Below, piece by piece: positions 1 through 7,380 of a stretch of 64,000 bases of DNA. Each line of letters opens with the position of its first letter. The first letter of the stretch is position 1. Origin of the DNA: Inhella inkyongensis (lineage in GTDB: Bacteria; Pseudomonadota; Gammaproteobacteria; Burkholderiales; Burkholderiaceae_C); NCBI RefSeq assembly GCF_005952805.1, contig NZ_CP040709.1, forward strand, positions 62,001 to 126,000. The letters run 5' to 3'. The notes below the pieces were generated by a model. The model did not search any database. It was given only the letters and a program-made list of their open reading frames with translations, and was not told where the DNA came from. Both the position numbers and the translations under genes were made by a program.

Positions 1-188
1 GGGAGAACAACATTCGCGCCGCCGCCGTGCTGGGCGTGGTGGGCGCCGGCGGCCTGGGCCAGCTGCTGGCCTTTCACATGGGCCTGTTCCACATGGGCAA
101 GACGGCCAGCATCCTGATCGCGATGCTGGTGCTGGTGGCGCTGGTGGATGGGCTGAGCGCTTGGGCGCGGCGGCGACTGGCCAGCTGA
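1..188 (+). CDS. PhnE-like ABC transporter permease, C-terminal end
   Basis: Only the last 61 codons are inside the window; the reading frame begins at base 3 and ends at TGA 186-188. The fragment opens with ENNIRAAAVLGVVGAGGLGQ, which is the cytoplasmic EAA-type coupling loop (consensus G near the end) of phosphonate/phosphite-type permeases (PhnE family), followed by a hydrophobic segment (ILIAMLVLVALVDGLSAW) and a basic tail. By family it would form the inner-membrane channel of a binding-protein-dependent importer. The substrate cannot be read from this fragment because the ATPase and binding-protein genes would be upstream, outside the window. Confidence 0.75.
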   Translation, partial: ENNIRAAAVLGVVGAGGLGQLLAFHMGLFHMGKTASILIAMLVLVALVDGLSAWARRRLAS

Positions 189-280
189 GCATCCGGATTT
201 GCCCCCGCCCATGCGCTCCGGCACTGGGGCGCACAGCCCGCACTGCGATAGGGTGCGCGACCTTTTTTGATCGCCACCCC

Positions 281-2476
281 ATGACCCGCCTGACCTCGCG
301 CACCGCCCTCTCAGCCCGCCTGACCCCTCTCTGCGCCGCCGCACTCGCCCTGGCCACATTCAGCGCCCACGCCGCCGAGGGCATGTGGATGCCGCAGCAG
401 ATGCCCGCCCAGGCCAAGGCCTTGAAGGCAGCCGGTTTGAAGCTGGACCCCACCCAGTTGGCCAAGCTGACCGAGTTCCCGCTCGGCGCCGTGGTGCAGT
501 TGCCGGGGTGCACCGGTTCCTTCGTGTCCGGCCAGGGTCTGGTCGTCACCAACCACCACTGCGCCTACGGCAGCATCCAGCACAACTCCACGGCGGAGCG
601 GGACCTGCTGAAGAACGGCTTCCTGGCCAAGAACCTGGCCGAGGAGTTGCCGGCCGCGCCGGGGACGCGCGTGGCCGTCACCGTGGACGTGCGCGACGTG
701 ACCGCCGAGGTGCTGGACAGCGCCACACGCGCTTTGAGCGGCGAGGCCCGCAGCGCGGCCATCGAGGCCCGCCAGAAGGCCCTGGTGGCCGCCTGCGAGC
801 AGGACGCCGGCCACCGCTGCAGCGTCAGCAACTTCTACGGCGGCGCGCTCTATCAATTGCGCAAGCAGCTCGAACTGCGCGATGTGCGCCTGGTGCACGC
901 ACCCGCCAACGGCGTGGGCCTGTTCGGCGGCGAGACCGACAACTGGGTCTGGCCGCGCCACACCGGCGACTACAGCTTCTACCGTGCCTATGTGGGCCCG
1001 GACGGCAAGCCGGCCGACTACAGCCCGAACAACAAGCCCTATGCGCCCAAGCAAGTCCTGAAGATCAGCCAGGGCGCGCTGAACGAGGGCGACTTCGTGA
1101 TGGTGCCCAGCTACCCCGGCACCACCAACCGCCACCGCCTGCCGACCGAAGTGGCGCACGCCTTCGATTGGGAGATGCCCACCCTGGTCAAGGCCTTTGA
1201 CGAGCAGCTGCAGCTGATCCATCAAGCCACGGCCGGCCGGCGCGACGCCGAGATCAGACAAGCGGGCCGCGTGCAGGGCCTGGGCAATGGCCTGAACAAC
1301 TGGCGCGGCCAGCTCAAGAGCTATGCCGGCAGCGACATCCTGGCGCGCAAGCAGGCCGACTACGCGGCGCTGCAGCAATGGGTGGCGGCCGAGCCCAAGC
1401 GACAGGCCGAGTTCGGCGCCGCCTTTGAACGCATCGAGGCGCTGCTGAAGCAGTCGCAGGCCGTCGAGAAGCGCGAACTGGCGCAGGGCTTTGCCACCCC
1501 GGGTCTGCTGACCCTGGCGCGCGATCTGCTGGAGCAGGCGCACCAGCGCCAGCTGCCCGATGCGCAGCGCAAGCCCGGCTTCCAGGACCGCGACCTGCCG
1601 CGCCGCAAGCAGCGCCTGCAAAGCCTGGAGCGCCGCTTCGACGAGATCACCGAACTCAAGGTGCTGGAGCACACGATGGGGCAGCTGCTGGCCCTGCCCG
1701 CTGAGGCCCAGAACCCCGCCCTGCTCCAGGCCCTGGGGTTGCAGCCCGGCATGGACGCCAACGCCCTGCGCGAACGCCTCAAGACCCTGCACGCCGAAAC
1801 CAGCCTGGCGCGCGACAGCGCCGAGCGCATGGCCTGGCTGAGCCGCAGCCCGGCCGAGTTCGCGCAAAGCCGCGACCCCTTCATTGCCGCCGCCGTGGCC
1901 CTCTATGCCGACGACCGCGCCCGCGAGGCCCAGGCCAAGGCCCTGGCCGGCGATCTGCAGCAAGCCCGCTCCACCCTGATGCGCGCCAAGCAGGCCTTTG
2001 CCGCCGCCCAGGGCCGCGCGCTCTATCCGGACGCCAACAGCACCCTGCGCATCAGCCACGGCCAGGTGGCCGGCCGCCCCGGCCCGGACGGCGCCCACTG
2101 GAGCGCCTTCAGCACCCTGCGCGGTATCACCGAAAAGCACCAGGGCAAGGGCGACTTCGACGCCCCCGCCGCGCAGTTGGAGGCCATCAAGGCGCGGCGC
2201 TTTGACCGCTTTGGCGTCAAGGCCCTTGACTCGGTGCCGGTCAACTTCCTGGCCACGCTGGACACCACCGGCGGCAGCTCGGGGTCGCCGGTGCTCAATG
2301 GCAAGGGCGAGCTGGTGGGCCTGTGCTTTGACGGCACCTCGGACGCCGTGATCTCGGACTGGGACTTCAACCCCAAGACCACCCGCACCATCGTTGTCGA
2401 TGCCCGCTACATGCAATGGCAGATGAAGGTGGTGGACAAGGCCGAAGGCTTGCTGAAGGAGATGGGGGCTCAGTAA
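281..2476 (+). CDS. S46 family dipeptidyl-peptidase (DPP7-like)
   Basis: 731 residues, the usual size for S46 peptidases, which cleave dipeptides from the N termini of peptides in the periplasm. The open frame extends upstream to 161, but the start at 281 gives a normal signal peptide (basic start, hydrophobic core, cleavage near AHAAEG). The three catalytic regions are visible: VTNHHC (His92/93), GETDNWVWPRHTGD (about 218-230, with the Asp) and GGSSGSP (Ser667). The residue 18 positions after the catalytic Ser is Gly685. In the family, Gly at this place goes with DPP7-type preference for hydrophobic P1 residues and Arg with the Asp/Glu-specific DPP11. The gene stands alone, 92 bases after the permease and 24 before the ABC ATPase. 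The family is clear; the specificity is inferred. Confidence 0.92.
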   Translation: MTRLTSRTALSARLTPLCAAALALATFSAHAAEGMWMPQQMPAQAKALKAAGLKLDPTQLAKLTEFPLGAVVQLPGCTGSFVSGQGLVVTNHHCAYGSIQHNSTAERDLLKNGFLAKNLAEELPAAPGTRVAVTVDVRDVTAEVLDSATRALSGEARSAAIEARQKALVAACEQDAGHRCSVSNFYGGALYQLRKQLELRDVRLVHAPANGVGLFGGETDNWVWPRHTGDYSFYRAYVGPDGKPADYSPNNKPYAPKQVLKISQGALNEGDFVMVPSYPGTTNRHRLPTEVAHAFDWEMPTLVKAFDEQLQLIHQATAGRRDAEIRQAGRVQGLGNGLNNWRGQLKSYAGSDILARKQADYAALQQWVAAEPKRQAEFGAAFERIEALLKQSQAVEKRELAQGFATPGLLTLARDLLEQAHQRQLPDAQRKPGFQDRDLPRRKQRLQSLERRFDEITELKVLEHTMGQLLALPAEAQNPALLQALGLQPGMDANALRERLKTLHAETSLARDSAERMAWLSRSPAEFAQSRDPFIAAAVALYADDRAREAQAKALAGDLQQARSTLMRAKQAFAAAQGRALYPDANSTLRISHGQVAGRPGPDGAHWSAFSTLRGITEKHQGKGDFDAPAAQLEAIKARRFDRFGVKALDSVPVNFLATLDTTGGSSGSPVLNGKGELVGLCFDGTSDAVISDWDFNPKTTRTIVVDARYMQWQMKVVDKAEGLLKEMGAQ

Positions 2477-2500
2477 AGAGCTACGCAGCGGGCGGCAACA

Positions 2501-3250
2501 ATGCCGCCCGTGCTGCACCTCGACCACCTTCATCTGCGCTTCGGCGCCCTGCCCGTGCTGGAGGGCTTCAGCATGGATTTGGCGGCCGGCGAGCGCGTGG
2601 CCTTGCTGGGGCCCTCGGGCTGCGGCAAGAGCTCGGTGCTGCGCCTGGTGGGCGGTCTGTTGGCGCCCAGTGGGGGGCGCATAGCGGGCCTGCCGCTGCG
2701 CACCGCCAGCGTGTTCCAGCAGGCCACCTTGATGCCCTGGGCCACGGTGCGCGACAACGTGGCCTTGCCCCTGCGCCTGGCGGGCCAAACGGCCGCCACC
2801 GCACGCGCGCAGGCTGCAGGCCTGCTGCAGCGCGTGGGCCTGCAGGGCTTTGCTGACGCGCTGCCCCACACCTTGAGCGGCGGCATGCAGATGCGCGCCG
2901 CGCTGGCACGGGCCTGGGTCACCGACCCCGAGCTGCTGCTGCTGGACGAACCCTTTGGCGCGCTGGACGAGCAAAGCCGCGAGCAGCTGGGGCAGGAACT
3001 GCTGAGCTGGTGCGCGGCACGGCCGGCGCTGGCCTGCATCCTCGTCACGCACTCGGTGTTCGAGGCTGTAGCCCTGGCCGACCGGGTGCTGGTGCTCTCG
3101 CCCCGGCCGGCGCGGGTGCTGCTGGAGATCGATGTGCGAGCCATCCGAGAACTGGCACACCAACAGGCCGCGAACTGGACCGAACAGGACGCCTACTTCG
3201 CGCTGGTCCGCCAGGCCCAGCAGGCCCTGCAGCGGGGGATGACGGCATGA
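2501..3250 (+). CDS. ABC transporter ATP-binding protein (NitT/TauT/ThiZ type)
   Basis: 249-residue ATPase subunit of an importer. Walker A GPSGCGKSS (37-45), Q-loop in VFQQATLMPW (71-80), signature LSGGM (125-129), Walker B LLLLDEP (145-151) and the H-loop LVTHSVFEA are all intact. Short size and the PW after the Q-loop are typical of the nitrate/sulfonate/thiamine-precursor group (SsuB, TauB, ThiZ). Its TGA overlaps the ATG of the permease gene (ATGA, 3247-3250), so the two are translationally coupled. The matching binding protein is probably the THI5/NMT1-like gene at 6016. The substrate is not certain: a hydroxymethyl-pyrimidine or other vitamin precursor is suggested only by the binding protein. 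Confidence 0.9.
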   Translation: MPPVLHLDHLHLRFGALPVLEGFSMDLAAGERVALLGPSGCGKSSVLRLVGGLLAPSGGRIAGLPLRTASVFQQATLMPWATVRDNVALPLRLAGQTAATARAQAAGLLQRVGLQGFADALPHTLSGGMQMRAALARAWVTDPELLLLDEPFGALDEQSREQLGQELLSWCAARPALACILVTHSVFEAVALADRVLVLSPRPARVLLEIDVRAIRELAHQQAANWTEQDAYFALVRQAQQALQRGMTA

Positions 3251-4011
3251 GGGCGCTGGCGCGTTGGGCTCCGGCCGCTCTGCTGTTGCTGGGCTTGGGC
3301 CTGCTGTGGGAGTGGGCCGCGCGCAGCGGCGCGGTGCCGCCCTATCTGCTGCCGCCGCCCAGCCGCATTGGCGCCGCGCTGCTGGAGCCCGACGCCGGCT
3401 GGTGGCCCGCCTGGGTCTTTACGCTGAAGGTCTGCCTGAGTGCGCTGGGCCTGGCCTGCTTGACTGGCGTGCTGGGCGCGGCGGCCTTTGCGCTCTCGCC
3501 CCTGCTGGAGCGCAGCCTGCTGCCGCTGGCCGTGGTGCTGCAGGTCACGCCCCTGGTGGCGGTGGCGCCCTTGGTCTTGATCTATGTGGACAGCCCGCTG
3601 GCGGCGCTGCTGATCTGCGCCTGGCTGGTGGCCTTCTTCCCGATTCTTTCCGGCACCTTGGCGGGCCTGCGGGCGGTGGACCGCTCGCTCGCCGATCTGT
3701 TCACGCTCTACCGCGCCAGCCCGCTGCAGCGCTTGCGCTGGCTGCTGCTGCCGGGCGCCGCACCTTACTTCCTGGCCGGCTTGCGCACCGGGGCGGGGCT
3801 GGCCTTGATCGGCGCCGTGGTGGCCGAGTTCGCCGCCGGCGCGGCGGGCCACCAGACCGGTCTGGCCTCGCGCCTGCTGGAGGCCATGTTCCGCAACGAC
3901 ATGCCGCGCATGTTTGCCGCGCTCAGCCTGATCATGGCCAGCGGCTTGGCGCTGCAGGGCGCGGTGGCGCTGCTGGAGCGCCTATGGATCGGGCGCTGGC
4001 ACGGGCGTTAG
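3247..4011 (+). CDS. ABC transporter permease (NitT/TauT type)
   Basis: 254-residue integral membrane subunit with about six hydrophobic segments. The start is the ATG that overlaps the ATPase stop codon; the open frame continues upstream, but that part is the ATPase gene in another frame. The N terminus carries LLWEWAARSGAVPPYLLPPP, the typical opening of SsuC/TauC/ThiX permeases, and the coupling loop appears as DLFTLYRASPLQRLRWLLLP (about residues 159-178). It should form the channel together with the ATPase at 2501. The gene ends in TAG at 4009-4011, overlapping by four bases the convergent GNAT gene whose stop is at 4008-4010. Confidence 0.9.
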   Translation: MRALARWAPAALLLLGLGLLWEWAARSGAVPPYLLPPPSRIGAALLEPDAGWWPAWVFTLKVCLSALGLACLTGVLGAAAFALSPLLERSLLPLAVVLQVTPLVAVAPLVLIYVDSPLAALLICAWLVAFFPILSGTLAGLRAVDRSLADLFTLYRASPLQRLRWLLLPGAAPYFLAGLRTGAGLALIGAVVAEFAAGAAGHQTGLASRLLEAMFRNDMPRMFAALSLIMASGLALQGAVALLERLWIGRWHGR

Positions 4012-4526
4012 CCCGGGGCGTGCGCCTCGAAGTGCAGCAGATCGAACCACTGCCCGCTCAATTCCAAGGAACGGCGCGAGTGGCCGAACTGCGCAAAGCC
4101 GTTGGCCTGCAGCACGCGGGTGGAACCCAGGTTGTCGGGCCGCGCCGTGGCTTCCAGGCGCTTCAGGCCATGCGGGCCGAAGGCCAATGCGCAAACCTGT
4201 CGCACCATCTCACGCGCCACACCCCGCCCGGCGGCCGTTTCGGTCACCCGGTAGCCCAGGCTGGCGCTGTGAAAGTGTGTGCGCTTGACCTGACTCAGAT
4301 TGACCCGACCCAGCAACTCGCCCGCTGGGCTGCGAGCCAGATACTGATAGCCCCGGTCGGCCTGCGCATCGTCCCGCGCCGCCTGAATGGCAGCGGCCAC
4401 GCCCTCGAGGTTGTAGAAGGCGGCCGGGCGCGCGTTGATCCAGCGCTCAAAGTAAGCGCGGTGGCGCAGCTCGAAGGCCAGCAGGACTTCCGCATCGGCC
4501 GGGATGGGGGGCGTAAGGGTCAGCAT
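4008..4526 (-). CDS. GNAT family N-acetyltransferase (RimJ/RimL-like)
   Basis: 172 residues. The open frame reaches back to 4733, but the first sensible start is the ATG at 4526 (MLTLTPPIP). RimJ/RimL-type features are visible: ELLGRVNLSQV in the central strand, SLGYRVTETAAGRGVAREM containing the acetyl-CoA loop in the variant form AAGRGVA, and LEATARPDNLGSTRVLQANGF in the C-terminal part. By family it moves an acetyl group from acetyl-CoA to an amine, possibly a protein N terminus; the substrate is unknown. It is convergent with the ABC permease and lies between the transporter pair and its probable binding-protein gene. Confidence 0.85.
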   Translation of the reverse strand: MLTLTPPIPADAEVLLAFELRHRAYFERWINARPAAFYNLEGVAAAIQAARDDAQADRGYQYLARSPAGELLGRVNLSQVKRTHFHSASLGYRVTETAAGRGVAREMVRQVCALAFGPHGLKRLEATARPDNLGSTRVLQANGFAQFGHSRRSLELSGQWFDLLHFEAHAPG

Positions 4527-4548
4527 CGGGGCATTGTCCCGGCGCCAT

Positions 4549-4576
4549 GAAAAAAGGGCGCCGAAGCGCCCCCCTT
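4549..4576 (-). terminator. Rho-independent terminator of the metalloprotease gene
   Basis: On the minus strand GGGCGC-TTCG-GCGCCC (a UUCG-type tetraloop, plus-strand 4556-4571) is followed by six T residues (4550-4555). It lies about 20 bases after the stop of the PEP-CTERM metalloprotease gene and just upstream of the GNAT start. Confidence 0.85.
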
Positions 4577-4594
4577 GAAGCGGATCGTCCAGCC

Positions 4595-5785
4595 TCAGTC
4601 CGCCTTGCGACGACGGCTCAGACCCAGACCCAGCAGACCCAGACCGGCCAGCGCGAGGGCGCCCGGCTCGGGGATGCGCAGGGTGGTCAGGCTCTCGATG
4701 ATGGCGGTGGAGAAGCGGCGCTCTGGCTTCCACATCACGTCATAAGCCACGTTCCAGCCCATGGCATCAAAGGCGGCCAGATCGAGCGAATCGATTTCCT
4801 GCTGCTGACCGAATCCCGAGGTCGGGTCCATCACGCCGACCTGCGGGGTGTTGGCCGGCGAATCGCGCCAGTGCGAGGCTTGTTGGCGATCACCAAAGTT
4901 GCGGCCGGTCGAGAAGTTGGCGTTGTTCTGGTACTTGGTCTTGCCGTCGAGCGAGAAGTAGGGGGTGCCACCAATGCCCCAGTCGCGCACGCCTTGCTGC
5001 AGGCTGGCATCGCTGTAGCGGAACAGATCCCAGATCGACATGAGGGCGAAGTTGCCCAAGTTACCGGTAAAGCCGGTGTTGCCGTCATAGGTGTCCACGC
5101 CGCTGCGGAAGCCCAGGGCATGGCCGATCTCATGAATGGCCACGCCCAGGAAGTCCATCTTGTTCGCATCGATGCCATCGGTGGGGTCGAAGTCGAAGGC
5201 GAAGTTGCTGCTGAAGGTGATCGCCCCGTCGCGCTGGTTGGTGGCCGCTGCGCCGGTGTAGTTCACGGCCATGCCTAGGGCCTTCATCAGCGAGGTATTG
5301 GCCGAGAACGCAGAGTTGTTGGCACCCGCGTCGGTGTCGAGCACGCGAGTCAACGGAGCGGTGTTCACGCCAGTACCGTCCGCCTTGGGCGCGGAGATCA
5401 GGGCGTCAATGGCCTGGCCGCCTTGGAAGCCAGAGGCACGAGAACCATTCAGGGTCTTGGCTGCGACTTGGTCGACGCGCGAGTTGCCGCTCGCCTTCAT
5501 GGCCGTCAACACATCACCGACATAGGCCACATTCGTGGTGCTGCCGGTAGAGCCAATGATGCCGGCGCCCAAGGCGGCATAGCGGACCTCGAAGCGCAGG
5601 GTCACGTCATTGGTCAGCGCCTGCTCCCAGAAACGGGCGGCCGCCTTGAAGCCCTTGTAAACGTCGGTGCCCTCGGTCACGCCACCGGTGTTGATCAATT
5701 CGATCTTCAGCGCATGGGCCGGCGCAGCCGCGAGGGCCAGGGTGGCGGTGGCCGCAAGAGCCAGCAAATTCTTCTTCAGCATCAT
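4595..5785 (-). CDS. PEP-CTERM-anchored zinc metalloprotease (NF038122-like)
   Basis: 396 residues. A signal peptide (MMLKKNLLALAATATLALAA, cleavage near AHA-LK) is followed by a secreted domain with the zinc motif HEIGHALGF (HExxHxxGx form) near residue 210. The protein ends in the PEP-CTERM sorting signal: IPEPGALALAGLGLLG then GLSRRRKAD, i.e. PEP motif, hydrophobic stretch and basic tail. Such signals are processed by exosortase, which fixes the protein to the surface or extracellular matrix; no exosortase gene is in the window. The metzincin-like domain and the sorting tag together fit the NF038122 metalloprotease family. The substrate is unknown. A strong terminator follows the gene. Confidence 0.88.
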   Translation of the reverse strand: MMLKKNLLALAATATLALAAAPAHALKIELINTGGVTEGTDVYKGFKAAARFWEQALTNDVTLRFEVRYAALGAGIIGSTGSTTNVAYVGDVLTAMKASGNSRVDQVAAKTLNGSRASGFQGGQAIDALISAPKADGTGVNTAPLTRVLDTDAGANNSAFSANTSLMKALGMAVNYTGAAATNQRDGAITFSSNFAFDFDPTDGIDANKMDFLGVAIHEIGHALGFRSGVDTYDGNTGFTGNLGNFALMSIWDLFRYSDASLQQGVRDWGIGGTPYFSLDGKTKYQNNANFSTGRNFGDRQQASHWRDSPANTPQVGVMDPTSGFGQQQEIDSLDLAAFDAMGWNVAYDVMWKPERRFSTAIIESLTTLRIPEPGALALAGLGLLGLGLSRRRKAD

Positions 5786-6015
5786 GGTGCAGACCCACTA
5801 GGGGCGTTCGGTCAGAGGACAGCGCCAGAGTGCTTGGACCCAGCGCGGCGAAAGTCAATCCCAAACGCAATGAGCGTGCCAGTCTTTATGGATCAAACAC
5901 TTAAACAGGGGGGGGGCTTGGGGTGTAAAGCTCGCCGTCTCCGGGTCAATCCGGACAGGGTTTTCCGCTCAGGCGCAGTGGTGGAATGGCGCCTTCACCG
6001 CTGTGACTGCCGAAC
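5786..6015. other. Divergent intergenic region
   Basis: 230 bases between the start of the metalloprotease (minus) and the binding-protein gene (plus), so both promoters should be here. The part near 5880-5905 is AT-richer than its surroundings. A run of nine G (5908-5916) follows. I looked for a thiamine-pyrophosphate riboswitch because of the THI5-like downstream gene and did not find its conserved CUGAGA and ACCUGA elements. Confidence 0.5.
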
Positions 6016-6990
6016 ATGACCACTCGCCGTCTCCTGCTCGCCGCACCCCTGCTGGCCGCCCCCGCCTTCATTCGCGCCCAGGGGCAAAGTCAACCCGACA
6101 AGGTGGTGTTCGCCACCAACTGGCGCGCTCAGGCCGCGCACGGCGGCTTCTACCAAGCCCTGGTGGACGGCAGCTATGCGCGCGCCGGGCTGGCGGTGGA
6201 GATCCGCCAAGGCGGGCCGCAGGTCAACAACCGCCCCTTGCTGCCGGCCAAGAAGATCGACTTCCTGATGACGGGCAATCTGCTGCACGGCTTTGACAAC
6301 GCCAAGCTCGGCATCCCCACCCGCAGCGTGGCGGCCATCTTTGCCAAGGACCCGCAGGCCTTGATCGCCCACCCGGGCCAGGGCTTCGAGAGCTTCGAAG
6401 CCCTGAAGAAGGCGCCGCGCATCTGGATCGCCAAGGATGCGCAGTTCAGCTGGTGGCAATGGCTGAAGCGCCGCCACGGCTTTCGCGACGAAGCGCTGCG
6501 GCCCTACAACTACACGTTGGGCCCCTTCCTGGCGCACAAGCAATCGGTGCAGCAGGCCTACTCGGTGGCCGAGCCCATCTATGTGAAGCAGCAGGGCGGC
6601 TTCGAACCGGTGGTGCACCTGCTGGCCGACCACGGCTGGCGCACGCCCAGCACCCTGATCGACACCCATGCCGACACTTTGCGCGAGCGCCCCGAGCTGG
6701 TGCGCCGCTTCGTGCAGGCCAGCGTCGAGGGCTGGCGGCGCTATTTAAGCGGCAGCGTGGCGGAGCGCGCCGCGGCCGACGCCCGCATGCGCCAGGACAA
6801 CCCGGAGATGAGCCAGGCCGAGCTGGAAGCCAGCCACGCCTTGATGGTCAAGCAGCAGCTGGCCGGCGCGCCGCTGGGGCAGATCCGCCTGGCCCAGGTC
6901 GAGGGCTTTTTGCAGGACATGGTCACGGCCGGGCTCCACAAACCCGGCGAGGTGGATGTACGCCAGGTGGCGGTGGAATCCTTCAGCTGA
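6016..6990 (+). CDS. ABC transporter substrate-binding protein, NMT1/THI5-like
   Basis: 324 residues. It starts with a short signal sequence (MTTRRLLLAAPLLAAPAFIR; the RRLLL could also be a Tat motif). The mature part opens with VVFATNWRAQAAHGGFYQAL and the block GGPQVNNRPLLPAKKIDFL, both hallmarks of the NMT1/THI5-like binding-protein group (ThiY, RibY and related). AYSVAEP and LADHGWRTPSTL are further family blocks. It should bind a small vitamin-like or aromatic compound in the periplasm and pass it to the permease. No ATPase or permease gene adjoins it; the only matching pair in the window is at 2501-4011, two genes upstream, so these probably form one system. The next gene starts inside its stop codon (TGATG). 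Confidence 0.85.
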   Translation: MTTRRLLLAAPLLAAPAFIRAQGQSQPDKVVFATNWRAQAAHGGFYQALVDGSYARAGLAVEIRQGGPQVNNRPLLPAKKIDFLMTGNLLHGFDNAKLGIPTRSVAAIFAKDPQALIAHPGQGFESFEALKKAPRIWIAKDAQFSWWQWLKRRHGFRDEALRPYNYTLGPFLAHKQSVQQAYSVAEPIYVKQQGGFEPVVHLLADHGWRTPSTLIDTHADTLRERPELVRRFVQASVEGWRRYLSGSVAERAAADARMRQDNPEMSQAELEASHALMVKQQLAGAPLGQIRLAQVEGFLQDMVTAGLHKPGEVDVRQVAVESFS

Positions 6991-7370
6991 TGGCCGCCAC
7001 GCACTGCATCCTGTTCGTGCGCGACGCCGCCGCTCAGCGCGACTTCTATGCCGCGCTGCTGGCGCGCCCGCCGCGCCTCGATGTGCCCGGCATGTGCGAG
7101 TTCGAGCTGCCCGGCGGCGCGGTGCTGGGCCTGATGCCCGAGGCCGGCATCCGCCGCCTGTTGAGCCAGGACTGGCCCGCCCCCACCGACACCCCACGCA
7201 GCGAGCTCTACCTGCTGCTGGACGAAGACCCCGCTCCCTGGCTGGCCCGCGCGCTGGCTGCTGGCGCGGAGTTGATCAGCCCACTGCAGGCGCGCAACTG
7301 GGGCCATCAGGCCGCCTATCTGCGCGACCCCGAGGGGCATCTGTTGGCGTTGGCGCAAGCCCTCGACTGA
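6990..7370 (+). CDS. VOC (glyoxalase/bleomycin-resistance) family protein
   Basis: 126 residues, one VOC unit with the usual paired beta-alpha-beta-beta-beta modules: CILFVRDAAAQRDFYAALL at the N terminus, GGAVLGLMPEAGI in the middle and AAYLRDPEGHLLALAQ at the end (RDPEGH carries the usual metal-ligand position). The ATG at 6990 overlaps the stop of the binding-protein gene (TGATG), which implies coupled translation. The family includes glyoxalases, dioxygenases and resistance proteins; nothing here fixes the reaction. The coupling suggests a role linked to the imported compound, but that is an inference. Confidence 0.82.
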   Translation: MAATHCILFVRDAAAQRDFYAALLARPPRLDVPGMCEFELPGGAVLGLMPEAGIRRLLSQDWPAPTDTPRSELYLLLDEDPAPWLARALAAGAELISPLQARNWGHQAAYLRDPEGHLLALAQALD

Positions 7371-7380
7371 GCAACGCTGC

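Noticed and set aside
311..3163. 950-residue open frame on the minus strand opposite the S46 peptidase and the ABC ATPase
   Set aside because: Gln/Gly/His-rich antisense shadow of two well-supported genes; caused by high GC3. No start signal or domain.
5786..6015. Thiamine-pyrophosphate riboswitch before the THI5-like binding-protein gene
   Set aside because: The conserved CUGAGA and ACCUGA parts are missing.
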